From assembly GCA_003586115.2 (NCBI GenBank), contig QVOM02000103.1:10091289-10155288 (forward strand): DNA of 64,000 nucleotides, in the 5' to 3' direction. Below are positions 12,791 through 26,600 of this stretch, piece by piece. The position numbers were made by a program, and so were the translations under genes. This stretch comes from Salvator merianae. Taxonomy: Eukaryota; Chordata; Lepidosauria; Squamata; Teiidae. Position 1 is the stretch's first letter; the number at the start of each line of letters is the position of its first letter. A model generated the notes under the pieces. That model had not been told where the DNA came from. It made no database searches and saw only the letters and a list, made by a program, of their open reading frames with translations.

Positions 12791-13671
12791 GTGCTGCTAA
12801 TCAGTGAAAGAAACCCTATTAAAAACTTCTTAAATTCATGATAACAGCAGTCACATTACTGATTGCTCAGAGTTAAAAATACTTTCAATCACATGCTGGT
12901 ACTGTTACTGACACTACTTTGAACACATGTACAGCAGGACCTCACACATGCATCTATAAAAATGTAAGGACTTTGGACTACAAGGCTGTATGGGTCTCTG
13001 GACCATAGGGCACTATGGAAGTCATTAGAAGAGCCATCTTGAACAACAAAAGGGAAAAAAAATGTTGTTTTGAATTTGGGTCCCTCTTCCCGCCCCCTCT
13101 TCAGCCAGTACAGACTCTACTTGCAAGTGAAAGAAGATTGCACAGAAATAGAAACAGCTATAGGCAACCAGTATGTGCAGGCCTTTCTCTAGCAATCAGA
13201 GCTAGTCCAGCCAACATGATTCAATCAGACAGATGTGACAATCATGTAACACCTGAACATATCTGGTACTGCACCACAGGGTATTATTGTTTACTTTGTA
13301 ACAATGTATTAGTTAAATTGTTTACTTTGTCTTGAACTTGGTTTGTGTCATCCTGGGTGATCATCTAGAATTGATGATCATCTAGGTGATCATCTAGGAG
13401 GTTTATCACAACCTCCATTTGCATGTTCCCTTCTCTGCATCAATAGCTGCAACCTGTGAATCTCACAACCTCACCTCTGTTAGTCAAACCCCTTTACATT
13501 TGAATTTTATTTTGGACTAATCAAAAGTGCAGTTTTTCAATCCATTTTTTACCAATCCCTTCCTGCTCATCTTTCAAACTTAGCCAAAAAGAGTATAAGC
13601 ACCCCTAGATTTGCCCCAATATGTTTGTGCGATACTCCCTTCGATATCTCTGCAGTACATTCTGATGAAAC
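12791..13671. other. No gene recognised
   Basis: Intergenic. A local direct duplication of TGATCATCTAG-like words occurs at about 13356-13396. No exon was seen. Confidence 0.45.
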
Positions 13672-14520
13672 TTAGGGTGTGATCAAACGGGCTATTTTGG
13701 ATGACTTCCAGTCGCACAGAAGCTGCGGCATTCATAAAGCTCGTTGGTAAAGCCGTCTCTGTGCCTCTCGGAGCCTGCCTGGGTCGGCTCTTCTATATTT
13801 GGCTTTTCTGTGCTTTCGGGTCACCTTGGGGAGCACCTCAACCAATCAGAGCCTTGCAGGAATCCGTGGGATAATAGCACAAGGAGGGAGGGGGCAAGTC
13901 AGCGCTTTCCGGCACAGGAAACTTTTCAAATTCCCTGCCTTCTGTAGATAAAAAAAGACTTTAGTAGTGAGGCATGGGAGAAAGCCCCTCGCTACTAAAG
14001 TCCAGCGTGCTTTTTTAACTACAGATGGCAAGGGGTTTGAGAAGTTTCTCCGCACCGGCAAATCTCTCCCTGCCCTTTTCTCCCATGCCGGCAAATCTCT
14101 ACCTCTGCTCAGTTGCAACTGAGGCATCCACTTCCTGCCTCTCTGCAGAAGCAGTTTCCATGCAAGTCCTTAACTGCCAGGGTTTTCCCTTTTCCAAAGG
14201 TAACGTCTCCCTCTCTGCCCTCTACTTCGCCTCTCTGCCCTCTGCTCTGGTTCCCTGAGGCTTCAGTGAATGGGAAAATAAGAGATCCGGTGAACTGGAG
14301 AAATCCCTGGCAGTTAAGGAGTTAATGACTGAGGAACTGTTTAGCAGAGAGGCGGGGAGTGGCCAATCAGTGAGTAGCTCCCTTTGCGGGCCGTGACTTA
14401 GATCAGTGAAATCACCACATCGGTAAGTGTATGTGGAAGGCTTTTTCCCTGTGCACCCAGGAATTATCCGCTCCTTTTATGCAGGCGATTTTAAAAATCG
14501 TTAGTCTGAACATAGCCTAA
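13672..14520 (+). mobile_element. Family B hAT-like MITE, copy 1
   Basis: Terminal inverted repeats: left TTAGGGTGTGATCAAAC, right (reversed) TTAGGCTATGTTCAGAC. Flanks GATGAAAC and GCTGAAAA match at 6 of 8 positions, in keeping with an old 8-bp hAT target duplication. The right arm (14270-14520) is found reversed at 20821-21100. No transposase frame. It contains blocks such as GGCCAATCAGTGAG and TTAAGGAGTTAATGA. Confidence 0.7.
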
Positions 14521-14528
14521 GCTGAAAA

Positions 14529-16984
14529 TCACTCTCCCTCAATAATGAAGAGCACACCGTGAGATCATCCACCCGACCACACTAAGACTAGAGATCACTG
14601 ACTGATAGCTGCTCCCTTTCATCATTGGATCCCACACCAAGCCCAGTGTTGTCCTGAGATTTTGGGGACCGAGGAAACTCATTGCCTCCTTCATTTGCCT
14701 CATTTCTCCTTCTGCTGGAACTGAAGAGACAAGCCCTGGTTCTCAAGAAGACTGCTTTTATGTTGTCTTGCAGCTTTTCCTTTTTTGCTGAAATCACTTG
14801 GGAAGAGGGATTCCTCTCTCTGCCTACCTCTGGCTCCCAGGTATCCAAGTTTGGATCTCTGCAGCAGACCCAAGGATCACTATCCATGATGTGTGACATC
14901 TGAGTGTTAGCCAGTCTATTCTTGGGCATGTACTTAAGATAAATCCCCAAAATTGTGGTGATTTTTCTCCTCGGCTCTGCCCCCAAAGCCTCCATTTTTC
15001 ATTTTGCCTTCCCTTTGGCTTCTGAGTCTCACTGTCAGAGCCACCTGTTTCACCCTGCATTTGGTACCCAAGCCTTGGACTCTGTGTAGTGCAGAGATCT
15101 ACCTGAGAGTAAGAGCCCTCTCCTCTTTCTGCTTTTCCTCTTATAGCCTAGTGAATACTTTACAAAGCGAAGACTTTAGATGATGAAAAAAAGCTTCTGT
15201 TGCCCCTTTGTTGTTTTATTCTTTAGTTGAATTGCTAGCTTAGAACCACGTTAGAAACAGTTTAGTTTCACCACCAGACACTTACACAAACACTGCTCCA
15301 GTACTGAAGCATTGCCAGTATCTTTATGGTACGCTACCTTTCAGCCCATTAACTTACAGAGCACCTTCTTCAAAGCAACTATATGTTTCCTCTTTGGAAC
15401 CTCCCGAGGTGCTCATCCATGAGTTCCAATTATGGTCCATTGTTGCACTTGCTACAATTATTGTTTAGAGGGTTTGACTAACAATTTAACTAACCTGCAC
15501 TGTTCTATCTGCCTGCCTGTCTTGCTGTACTGAGACAAACCCAATTACTTTTATTGCTAGCTATTGAAGCTTCAGAATAAAAGTGTCTTTTCCTATTTTT
15601 TTTTGTTCAATAAAGATTGTCAAAGTTTGTATTATTCCTGCATCAAAACTCCTTCTTTCCCCCCTATCCCTGGGACTCCACACCAGCCAATTGCATTCTG
15701 CTTAGAGCAGTTTGTTACACCAACCGATTTAGCCTTAAGGTCCCATAGGAATAACTGGAAACAGATAAATCCCCCCCAAACCAGTTTATTCCTTTTACAA
15801 CACCAAACATTATGGGACGTTGCAGAAGGAGAATTTGTTTTTAAGTAACAGGAGTATCTGGAAAACATTCCATACAAACTAGCAGACACTCACTGAACCA
15901 TTCTAAATCTATGACAGACCCCAAATTCTGAATTTCATAGTAATACTGCGCTAGTTTAGATCAACTGGACAAAGGCTTTTTGACAATGTCAAAAATGACA
16001 AGAAACAGAACATCTTGCAAAGAACTTACCCCTCCATAGAGACTGCTCAAAATAGAAGTCATCTGGCCCTATGTATTATCGGTTTGTTAGTGTAAAATTG
16101 ATGTTTTGGTAAATTTTATTATCAAGAAATATAAGTCATTAAAAAATGACAACCTCAATAATCAGGAATCCAATTTCACTCACGTGCACGTACAAACATC
16201 AGTCCAACTACTCATTATTCCCACAATTTATTCCTGAATGAAACAATGGGGGAGGGGGGGAATCTGACAGCACAATCCTAGGCATAAGTACTCAAAACCA
16301 AGGTCCTACGCTGAATCCAACAGCTCATCCACATGGGAACCTAGAGGCTCCTCCCCGCCTGTCCAAACACTCATCTTCAACCATCTATCCCAGAAGCCTC
16401 GATCAGTGACTCTCACAGCAGTTGACTAAGGTGCCTCCTCGCCCTCCATGTGGAGCAATGGTGGACAGAGGAAGCAACTTATTGGCCTGGTTTCTGGCCA
16501 GTTTCCTGAGCCATTTTTGGTCTGCCACAAAAGCAGTACAGCTGAACTCCTCAAACTGCGAGGTTTGGGGGCGGTGAGATATGTGGCTTTTGCTTGCGGC
16601 AGCTCACACGCCCTTGATATGAGTCGCCCCCCTCTTTCAACTACATCTGCCCTTGGGTGGGTGCAGCCAATGTGTTCATAAAAGGAGGGAGGAAAACTGC
16701 ATTACTTTTAACATTTTGCCATTGAGGCAAAAAACTACTCCACCATTTTTTCAGACCCAAAGCATCAGCAGTCAAGGAATAACTATTTTAGTATTTCTAA
16801 CTGTAGCCAGACATGCTGAGACATGAAATATTCAGGAAGTGGGAAGATACAGGAGAGCTCATATCTCTTTTACTATCCATTCTATATTTCAAACTATTTG
16901 TATTTGAAATCAACCCCTACTTCTGCTTATGAGTTCTACTGGGCTGGCTAACCCTGCACTCATAAAGTATAGCACAACAGTCTT
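14529..16984. other. Intergenic sequence, no gene recognised
   Basis: About 2.4 kb 3' of CLEC4A. Frames up to 135 residues (14588-14995 minus) lack recognisable motifs or splice context. Confidence 0.45.
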
Positions 16985-17050
16985 CTTGTTATTTATTTGT
17001 TATTTATGTTTCAATGCCACCGGTCACCCAGAATGGTTTACACAGCAAAA
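16985..17050 (-). repeat. LINE/SINE 3' tail
   Basis: On the minus strand reads GTAAACCATTCTGGGTGACC followed by GGTGGCATTGAAACATAAATAA. This resembles the 3' tails at 33985, 36265, 41655 and 43010. It contains AATAAA words that could serve as a poly-A signal for the CLEC4A transcript. Confidence 0.5.
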
Positions 17051-17448
17051 GCCAAACAAAAATTAGTACAGTTATTTCCCGTAAAAACACACTCACTCCA
17101 CATGACGTCAAGCCACCACTGGGAGCCACCCAGATGCATCCTGACTCCATACAGCCACAGCCTACCAATGCAATATTTAATTTTATAGCATTTTGAAGGG
17201 ACTCCTCTGCAAAACTATATAAACTCAAGAGGAATAAGTCTAACTTTTGCATACTATGTGTGGCTGCTTTCTATCTTTTGAGCACAGGATATGATCCAGA
17301 AGACAGAAGCAACCAGAAAAATTAGTGCCTCAAATACACTCTGAAAACTTTGAGATCTCAAAATTCCTGATATGTCTGTAGTACAAAACTATTGGCAGCT
17401 CTTTTTCTTAGGGATGCTCTCTCTACTCTCACACACTGAATGGCTTTC
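17051..17448 (-). other. Probable CLEC4A 3' UTR
   Basis: Sequence following the stop codon on the minus strand. No exon or repeat was seen up to the tail repeat at 17050. The true cleavage site cannot be fixed from sequence alone. Confidence 0.4.
17176..17181 (-). promoter_or_regulatory. Possible poly-A signal of CLEC4A (ATTAAA)
   Basis: ATTAAA on the minus strand about 270 bases after the CLEC4A stop codon. No AATAAA lies between the stop and this point. Position alone supports it; a later AATAAA in the repeat tail near 16990 is an alternative. Confidence 0.3.
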
Positions 17449-17602
17449 TTAACTAGAAATAACCATAGTTTCACAAATGTAATGATGACTATCTCGGTCA
17501 CACTGGACATCATTCCAATTCTTCTTTGCTTGCGTCTCTTTATCTATGTGCATGACAGCACAGTTTTCATCTTTCCTGTTAGGCTCCCCATTTCGCCAAA
17601 AT
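17449..17602 (-). CDS. CLEC4A: CLEC4A exon 6: sugar-binding site and stop
   Basis: 154 coding bases up to TAA. Acceptor TTTGTCTCTTCCAG. The peptide contains FWRNGEPN, DENCAVM, NWNDVQC and YICET: the EPN and WND motifs plus the acidic residue before the third canonical cysteine, which together form calcium site 2 in mannose-type lectins. Confidence 0.97.
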
Positions 17603-20600
17603 CTGGAAGAGACAAAATTATAAGAAAAGGATGAGGATGCAAGTCTGGGTTTTACAAGCAAGAGAGACAACGGGTCCAGCCACACACAACAATCTTAAGG
17701 CACTTTGAGCCAAGAAAGTATCATTCCACTTTAAAAATGTCCACAACATAACAATTAAGGCATCTCAAATTCTGCTTTGTTGCATCTCTTTCCAACACAT
17801 ATTCTGTATATCCCACCAGGCTCTTAGGATCCCTTTTAATCCTGTAAATTTATAATTAGAAAGTTTACAGTTTGCAAAATTTAGGAACTTAAGCGTTCGG
17901 ATCAGCTTATTTTCATAAAGGAGATAATCTAACGTATTGGATATAGAGTAGGAACCTTCATGTATATTTCACCATGACAGAGGATAAAGCAGTGGTGACT
18001 AATGCTGCAGAACCAATGAGGCAAGCAAAGGAGAAGCAAATCTCTGCTGCAAGTAGAAATGCAGCTTGAAGAGCATTTTCCCTCCTGGCCAGCCAAACTG
18101 TTTTGTTGCACAAGTCACATCTGGGACTAAGCTGCCATTGATAGCTCTAACTTTCAAGACTGAATCCTCAAATGGAGCTCTGGCCCAAGAAATTATTACA
18201 CGGATGTCAGACAGGGCTGTATATTAGTCCTATTTTGGTTTATTCTTTATGTAAATGATGTGGCTGCAGTGTTGAAAAGGAATCATTTTGCTGTCCCTGA
18301 CATAAGCCAGACAATAGGTTCCTTTATGCAGATGGTGTGATTCTAATGCCAATCACCCACGTAGGACTGCAGGGAACTCTAAGGAGATTTATCACTTACT
18401 GTAATACAAATAATGTATTAATTAATAACGATAAATCTACGATTGTTGTTTATAGCAAGAAAAGAGGCACCTGGATAATGAGACAACTGTATCAAAACCT
18501 GGGAAAAGCTCAGGGTTTTCTAACACCCAGAAGATGGAAGCTCTTCAGACACCTTTCTGCATTTATTTGTAGGAGTAGAAAAAAACCTCCATGCCCCCAA
18601 GGCTGTGACAGCTGAGTTAGAGATGAAAATTATCAAGAGCTTCATACTAATTAAATACAATGACTGGCCCTAAAATGTGCTTGGAAAAACAGGAGGCAAT
18701 AGTCATGGGCTGCAATCACTCCCAATATTTAAGCAGTCCCTGGTTCTCAGACCCTGGCTCTCAGGGATCAGACCAAAAATGCCCCTCCAATTTTTGTATG
18801 AGCTATCCCCCCACCCCAATACTATCTATCTGGCATTCAGGTTATCTCAGCACTGGGACCATCTTATTCCATATACAGTTGTTATATTTTCAGGGTGTGA
18901 TCGTGCAAGAGAACTACTGGGGGCAGTACCAGAACTTTCCTGGGTGGGCAGAGGGAGGATTTCCTTTTCCCTCTCTGACCAATGCCTGGCCTTGTGGACA
19001 TTCTAGAAGGGCAGTGGCATTATCACCTACGCCCTCCTTTCCCCACATCACCACCTACCTCTTTTCCCCTTTTTTAATTGCAGCAAAGGTTTTTGCAAGT
19101 GCACAATTTGGCGTTTTCTTAGGTGATGGGGAGAACATTTTGGCATAAATACTATGAACAAGAGGGGCTAGAATGGTGGCATGCCACCTTCCTCCTCCTC
19201 CTCTATGTTCTTATTTTTCAATTAGAACTTCACAAGTTCCCATTGCCCCACCAACTTGGGAAGTTTCAAATTTGCACACTTGCGCACATTCTAGAGGTGT
19301 GGTGGCATTGTCCCCCACTCTATCCTTGCTCTTTTCCCCTTTTTTGTCACATTAGAAGTATCACAAGTGTGTGGTTCTGTACATTCTTAGGCAATGGGGG
19401 AAACACGCTGGATGGCGGGCCAGAACAGTGGCATGGCCCTCTTTCTCCTTTTTTATCTTTTTTTAAAATTAAAACAGAGATCTCCACAAGCTCAGATTTG
19501 TGTATTTGTACATGTGCCAGGAAACCTCTCCCCAAAAAAGGAGGCTTGTTTGCTGCTGCTGCTTCCACTTTTTCTTACATAAGCCTGCCACATCCTCCCA
19601 GTGCCGCCGAAACAAAGATGCTGACCCTTGCCTTAATAGCACCTACCTCCTTCAGCCTGTCAGCAGAGCACCCCACCTCTGGGAAAAGAACAAAAGTGCT
19701 CTGACTAGCTGAGGCTATAGCCATCTTCTCTTTTTCCACACGTGTTGGGTGCATGCAGAGAGAGAAAGGTGACCCAGAACAGAGGAGAGAGAAGCAACAC
19801 TGCCAGCAGGCAATCTTCTCTGGAAAGGAACAAGTTCCTTTCTTTTGCTTCCCAATCCATCTCGGGCTTTCTATAGCTCCCTTTCCACCGTACTGCTGGA
19901 GTGCCTGGATAATGCCCTACTTTCCCTCTCCCCTGTCCTGCCCTTTCTCTCTCCCACATGGAAGCTCCTCATTCAATGCCTAAACTGAATATTATGTAGA
20001 GGGAAGAGAAGGCAGCAGCATCTCCCGCTAACCAGAGTGTCTTTATTCTCTTCCAGGTGAGTGGAAGTGTTTAAAGTATTCCAAGAGGATTTAGAAGCCT
20101 GCCAGTCACGGGGCGGGGGGCAGGGATTGAGGGACACCAGTTTGAGGCAGCAGGTCGACATATGCCAAAAGATTGACCCTGCATGTAGTACAGGGTGATC
20201 TTGCAGGATGGGAATCCCAGGCTTTGCTGATGGGCTGGAGGAGATTGCCGCTATTCAAGCCAGGGCTCAGCAATTTTGTTTGGGTGGTATTTAAGTGGCA
20301 GGTTTATGTACAAAAATGTTAAGTACAAGCCTCCAATTTTTGTATTCCTATGAAATCTCTACCAATACACAAATCTGAACTTGCAAAGATCTATGTTTTA
20401 ATACAAAAAGATACCTAAGAAGGAGGAAAGGGGATCATGACATCATTCTATCCCTCCCTGTCCACAGCATTCATGTCAGCACATTCTCCCTCACAGTGGG
20501 GGGGAGGGCACGCTGGCACGAATCTGTCACAAAAACATACAATAATCATGTAAAAGCTTGTTTGAGCATTGTATATATATTATCTCTACACCTGAATGTA

Positions 20601-23600
20601 TTTACTTTGTTTTTGGCCATTTATACCTGGTTCCTCTGAGAAGCCAAAATGTGACTGACAGAAATGCACCCAACCACAGAGAGAAGGGAAGGATGAGGAA
20701 AGTGGAGAGGAAGAAAGTACCCTGTCATCAGAATGAGGATGAAAGACTGAAAAGTGTGGATAAAGAAAATGAACTGAATGAGCACTAAATTAGATGGATG
20801 TGATCAAGCCAATAATGGCCTAAGGTTGTGATCATACTAGGGATTTTTAAAACCATCTGAATAAAATGAGCGGATAATTCCTAGGCGTACAGAAAAAAGC
20901 CTTCCAAACACAGCTATACGAATAGACAATTGAAATCTCACTCAAAGTACAGCCTGTTTGCTTCCACAGACAACCTACCATGAGTGCAGGGGGTGCTGCT
21001 CACTGATTGGCCACTGGATAGGAAACACCACCTCTTTGCTAAAGCAGTTTCCAGCTCCTTAACTCCTTAACGGCCAGGTTTTTGTTTGCAATTGCAAATG
21101 ACATCATTTTTAACTCAAGTCTCTCTCCTCACGCTGCATTTTTATATGAAGTCTACATGCTTTTTAAGTACATTAGTAATATACTTAGTAAGGAAGGCAG
21201 GATAGGAGTAATATTTTTAGTTTCAGGTTTGTTCAATCTGCTTAATTATTGAATTCAAAATGAAACTCTGGCTGCCGACAAAAGCTCACTGGTGCCCCTC
21301 CCTGATTGTTCCATGGGTTCCTCCTCCAAGAAAAGGCTGTGATTGGCAGAGGTCCTCCCTGCTCAGAGTAAAGGCAACACGAGAGTTGTTTTTGACCAGC
21401 TATTGAAGGGGTGAATTATTACTGGCTTGGAGGCAGGGTAAGGCGAATATTTTTATTTCCAGTTTGCGCCCCCCCCAGGGTCAAATTTGCCCAGAAAGTA
21501 ACTCAAATAGCTAGACTGAACACTCGCTAAGTTTCCATTGTGCCTGAGACAAACTAATCTGTTGTGATGTGGCTGGCCCCGTGGTTAGCAAACCCTATGT
21601 AAAGTTTTCACACAATTCACTTTTTGTGCAGATTGAGACAATGACGAAATTTAGCCAACATCAGAGAATATATCACAAAAGATTTTGTGTATGTTCTGCA
21701 CCAGAGTCAAAAAATATGATCTACTACCTCCTTGATTGTCAATATTGTAGCTCCTTTATTAAAGAAAGTTAGTCCCTTGGATGTTAAAACAAAACTGATT
21801 TTCCAGTTGTAAATTGCTGATCAATATATCACTGAATTAATCAATATATTATTGAAAGAGTGTCTGTATGTTGTAAAAGCCACAAAAGCACAATCATTCC
21901 GTACTGAACACACAGGGGTGGACTGTGTTGGAGATGAGCTATTATAGAATATAGAATTTCCGTCTGATTTGCCAGTTCTGTTTTGCATTATAACATCTTT
22001 TTATTCTGCACAATCTTGTTTTGTATTTTTTACTTTCCTTTTCTTTTTAATGGTTTCCTTCCATACTTGTGACACAGTAGTTCAAAGGCTATATTCATAT
22101 ATAGCAAAACAACAACAACAACAACAAAACCCAGCAGCTCAAAAGTACTTTAGGGACTGTAGCATGTAGCCTTCACATTCTCATTCCACCTTTAATCCAC
22201 ATTTTCTAGCACAGAAAGCTCATGAGATGGGGAGGGACAGGATGCGTGTGTGAACGATCCCACCTGTGAACCATCTCTGTGCTGTCTCTAAGCTGCCTCA
22301 GAGGTACCAAAGAGTCTTAGGTCTCTTTTCTAATGAATCATCTAGAATTCAGATTTTACCAGTACATAGGCGTAGCTACAACTTTTTGTGCCAATGTCCA
22401 TTATTTTATTCTTGTTCACACTGAACTATTTTTGGCACTTTAGTGACCATTCTCTCAGTGCAGAGACCCTTTCTGAGTTTTGCTCAAACTCTTTTTGTTT
22501 TTACCACTCTGAGCAATTTAATGCCATCAGCAAAAATGACCATTTCATTACTTGTTCTTAGCTCTAGATTATTTATCTAAAAATGTCAAACAGCAATAGT
22601 CAGAAAACAGAACTTTGGGGGCAGTATGTGTTAAATCTTAAGCAAGTATTTAACAATAAGAAGACTATGCTCCTGAGCTGACTGAAGTGAGGAAATTTAT
22701 CAAAATCTGTTTGAAAATCATATTATGAATTAATTATTTATTATTCATATTTCTATGCAACCAAGATGATGTTTGGCATAGCAACAAACATCACCCTTGT
22801 CCATGTACTTATTGGCATTCACACACACCCAAAAACAAAATCTAAAATACTGTTCAGACTAAACATTCCTTTGTAGAAACCATGCTGGCTGACACTCCTC
22901 ATATAATACAATGTTTTAATTCTTGGGAACCACCATGTAGTACAAGTATATTACAGGAACTGACAATTGCACTGGTTCCCTTAACTCTCAGTTTTACTTT
23001 GCACTCATGATTTGTATAGCTGATTTGCATAGCACTGAACTGTGATATATTTTGTTGACCATGTACAAATAAATTTTCTTTATACAAATTCACATTCTAC
23101 AAATGATGGCTGTAATTATTTCTACCTTCTGGATTTCATTTTTTAAAATGGTGACCAACTGGCTTGTTTCCAGTTCGAGAAGCCAAACATAGCAATACAT
23201 TGCATATTTTTATTGGCTGGTCTACAGGCTCACATATGAGTACTTTAGTAGCTCTGGGGCACATGTCATCCAGGCCAAACAATTTGTTACCACAATCATC
23301 CCTAGCAGCAGTGTTCCACTTGCCACTGCAGGGCCATGGCCAGATGGCTGAGGCTAGGTTGGCCCTGCAGCAGTGACCACAACTCCCATAAGGTGAACAT
23401 GGCAGGCAATGTAGCTACAGTCTCAGTCTGGTTTTCTGAGCACAAGTTTGCTAATGGCTACGAAGACCTGGAAAGCAGGTCCAGCTGCTTAGCTTCAGAT
23501 CCTGAGCAGTACCTAATACCCTCACATTTCCTCTTGTTACTTTTCTGGAGACTGTGTCTGATTCTCAGCATGTGTTAGTTGGGGAAGTTTTCTGACTAGA

Positions 23601-26600
23601 AGCTGCAGAAAAGTTGGTGATGAGTTGAGATGCTTAGGGTCAGACAGTCTGAGTAACTCATAACATCATTTCCTTTTGCTGCCAAAATTGCTCTCGGTTT
23701 TTTTAGAACCTCTTGGAAAAACACACATATATGCTCAGAATCAGACTGGCTGAATTTCTGGAAGCACAGCAAGAGGAAACACATTGAGGAACAGCTCAGA
23801 TAATGTAAACCAATTGGTCCTCCCCAAAAGTTGCTTCTGTTTTCCTCTTGATCAGCTAAAACAGGTTGCAGAGGATGGCTCCTTTACTGACAGTGAGATG
23901 GGCTGGAGAAGCAAAGCCTTCTGCATGTCCTTCTTCTATTCCTGAATCAAAACCAAGTTACTATGTTATATGAGGGATGACTGTCTCAGTTCCAGTTAAA
24001 ATAATGATGAAACATTTTAAAAATACTTGGCCCTCCTCACTTTCCCTGTCATCTTCCTTTTCACCAATATTCTCATCCTTGTGAAGTTTTCTCTGTGGAG
24101 GTCAACTAATTATATGCCACACGTCTCTGAACGTGGGTGACTGGCGTGCATGGAACTTGGTGTCAGATGAACTTCTTATGTATCACATAAAACAAATAAA
24201 GAGTCAGTCCAATTTATCTGTATTTTATACCATTTGGAGACTATTTGTAGACAACCTTCAGCTAATTCCTGAAAATACCTGACCCCATAGCTCTACATTA
24301 TTGGCTTGGCTTCCACAAGTTGCCTAAATAGCTGGCTTTGCCACTCATGTTCAGGTAAAAGGAAATACGAAGTGGGAGGTAATAGGTAAGAAACACTATC
24401 AGTTAATTGTTTAATAGCCTAATAATATGCTAATTTAATTTAGCTTAACTAGTGTCTGGTAGAGGTATGATGGTATCACAACTTTTATGTATTGGGTCAT
24501 GGTGTAAATTCACGTTTTGCAGACTCACAAGTTTGGGGAACAAAATGTGAATTATGGAAAGTTTTATCAGGCACCTCCATTAGTATTAGTAATGTTAGAC
24601 TTACCAGTATTGTCAATATAATCTAATTGTGGCATCTATATGGTGCATGTCAGTGTGAAATTGAGCTTGATGTTTTGTTTAAGTTTAAATAAATGGTAAA
24701 AAAAAAACATTTTTATTATTACTCACGCTTGTGTTGAGTTAAGAGGAGTCCCATCCACCCAAAGCCATCTATCTTTCGTCTTTTCATAAAGGCCAATGCA
24801 AAAATTCATTTTCGTACGAGCCACGGTATTATTATATATGTATTTCATAAGAAACTCCTGTATAAAAATGACAGTCAGAGAACTTCATATATCTAATAAC
24901 AACAGAAGGTCTAAAAGAGATACTTAGAAATCTACATGCCCCATTGCACAATGGCCTCCAAACTCACAACGCAATATATATCATGTCTCCCTGCCACCAG
25001 CCAGCAGTGTCCTGTGAGTCAGGACCTCAGGGGAGTTTCTCTTTGAAGTACCCAGACAGTACTTCAATCCTGCTGCATAGCTGTCCCTCTCACACCATTA
25101 TGAGTTCCCGGCCCATGTGCTGCTTCAACAGCCATCTTTCTTTGATACTTTATTCCAAGGTTGAAAAAAAGACTCCTGCTGCTGCTTAGAATACAAGAAG
25201 CTGCAATCTGTCTGCTTCAGGGATGCCTTATAACCTCCAGTCACACCTAAGTTTTAATCCAGCGTCAGTCCACTTTCAGACTGAGGGCGTAGTCCGACAT
25301 CATAAATTTAATCTGTATTGGAAGAGTACGAGGACTGAACTCGTCTTCTGATTGTTCCCACATTTGCATTTTAACGCGGACTCAATTCAAACTTGCTCGT
25401 TCTCACACTGATGTCTCCCGTGCTTGGCACAGGGAAACCATACCTTTTCTGCCTCCACTCCTTGACAAATTCCCCTCCCTGTGCAGGCAGTGATTGGCTG
25501 CAGTCCCAGTATTCAAATCTTGATGTCACAGGAGCAGGCAAGTCAAGCTCCACTCTCCATATGTCCCTGCTGCTACCTCAGAACATGGATTCACTTGGCA
25601 GCGTTACTAGTCATTCACCATTTGCTCCTTCTCCCCCCTACAGCCTCTTTCTACACAAGCAGAACTTTAATGCCACATATACTGCACAATTAAGCTTCTT
25701 AAGGGACAGATGGCAATTTCTGCCCCATTGCAATTGCACTTTTGTGCAATTGCACAATTTAAGAGTAGCACAAAAGCAGGGAGAGGTCTGTGAAGAGGGG
25801 GAAACGTGGAAGGAAAACGTGGGGGGCTCTATTATCATGATAGCGTACTTAAAGGCCAGCAAATGGACTCTACCTCCCCTCCCCTGAGACATCCACAGCG
25901 GCATATGTCCCACTGTGTAGCTGTGTGCTGCTGATGGCAAAACTGATACTGAGTGGGTTCTTCGTTGAGTCAAGAGGACTGCAGCCCCAAACAGGCACAG
26001 TCTGTTTTTTGGTTTAATCAGCACATGGAAGTGGAGGAAGCCTTTAATTTCTTCCTGGCAGTGCCAAATGGAGGATAAAGGAAGAGAAAGGGCCGCAGTT
26101 TAGCAACGTAAAATGGAGGACGGTTTTCTTTTCTGCTGGCAGTGGGGGAAGGGGGATAATGGCGGTGGAAGGAACTACTGTGATTCCTGCCCACCCACAA
26201 AGTCTGTGATTGGCTGGCAGGAAATGGGAAGCCCTCCCTCTGCACACACACCCAAAATTACAGTCTCTCCCAAATAGTCTCCATACGTGTTCTTCACATC
26301 ACAAAGTACAGCGGGCTAGCGATCTGGAATGGCTTGAGAACTCATTAAATCTGAATGCAAAGTAGTCCAGATTTCCCCAGTTTAGTCCAGAAAAACTACG
26401 GAAAGGCAAGATCATGTCAGGCCAGCGGGAACTGAAGAAGGCTTGTAAACTGATTAAATGCTGTGTCGGAACGCGGCTTGAGAGAACACATCAGTGTCCT
26501 AATAAGATGCTTTCTTTTAGCATCATCTAACTCAGAATATTCACCTTGGGTTAGATAATGTGGAAAGAAATTTATTTGTCACTTTGCTGATGTGTTCTTT

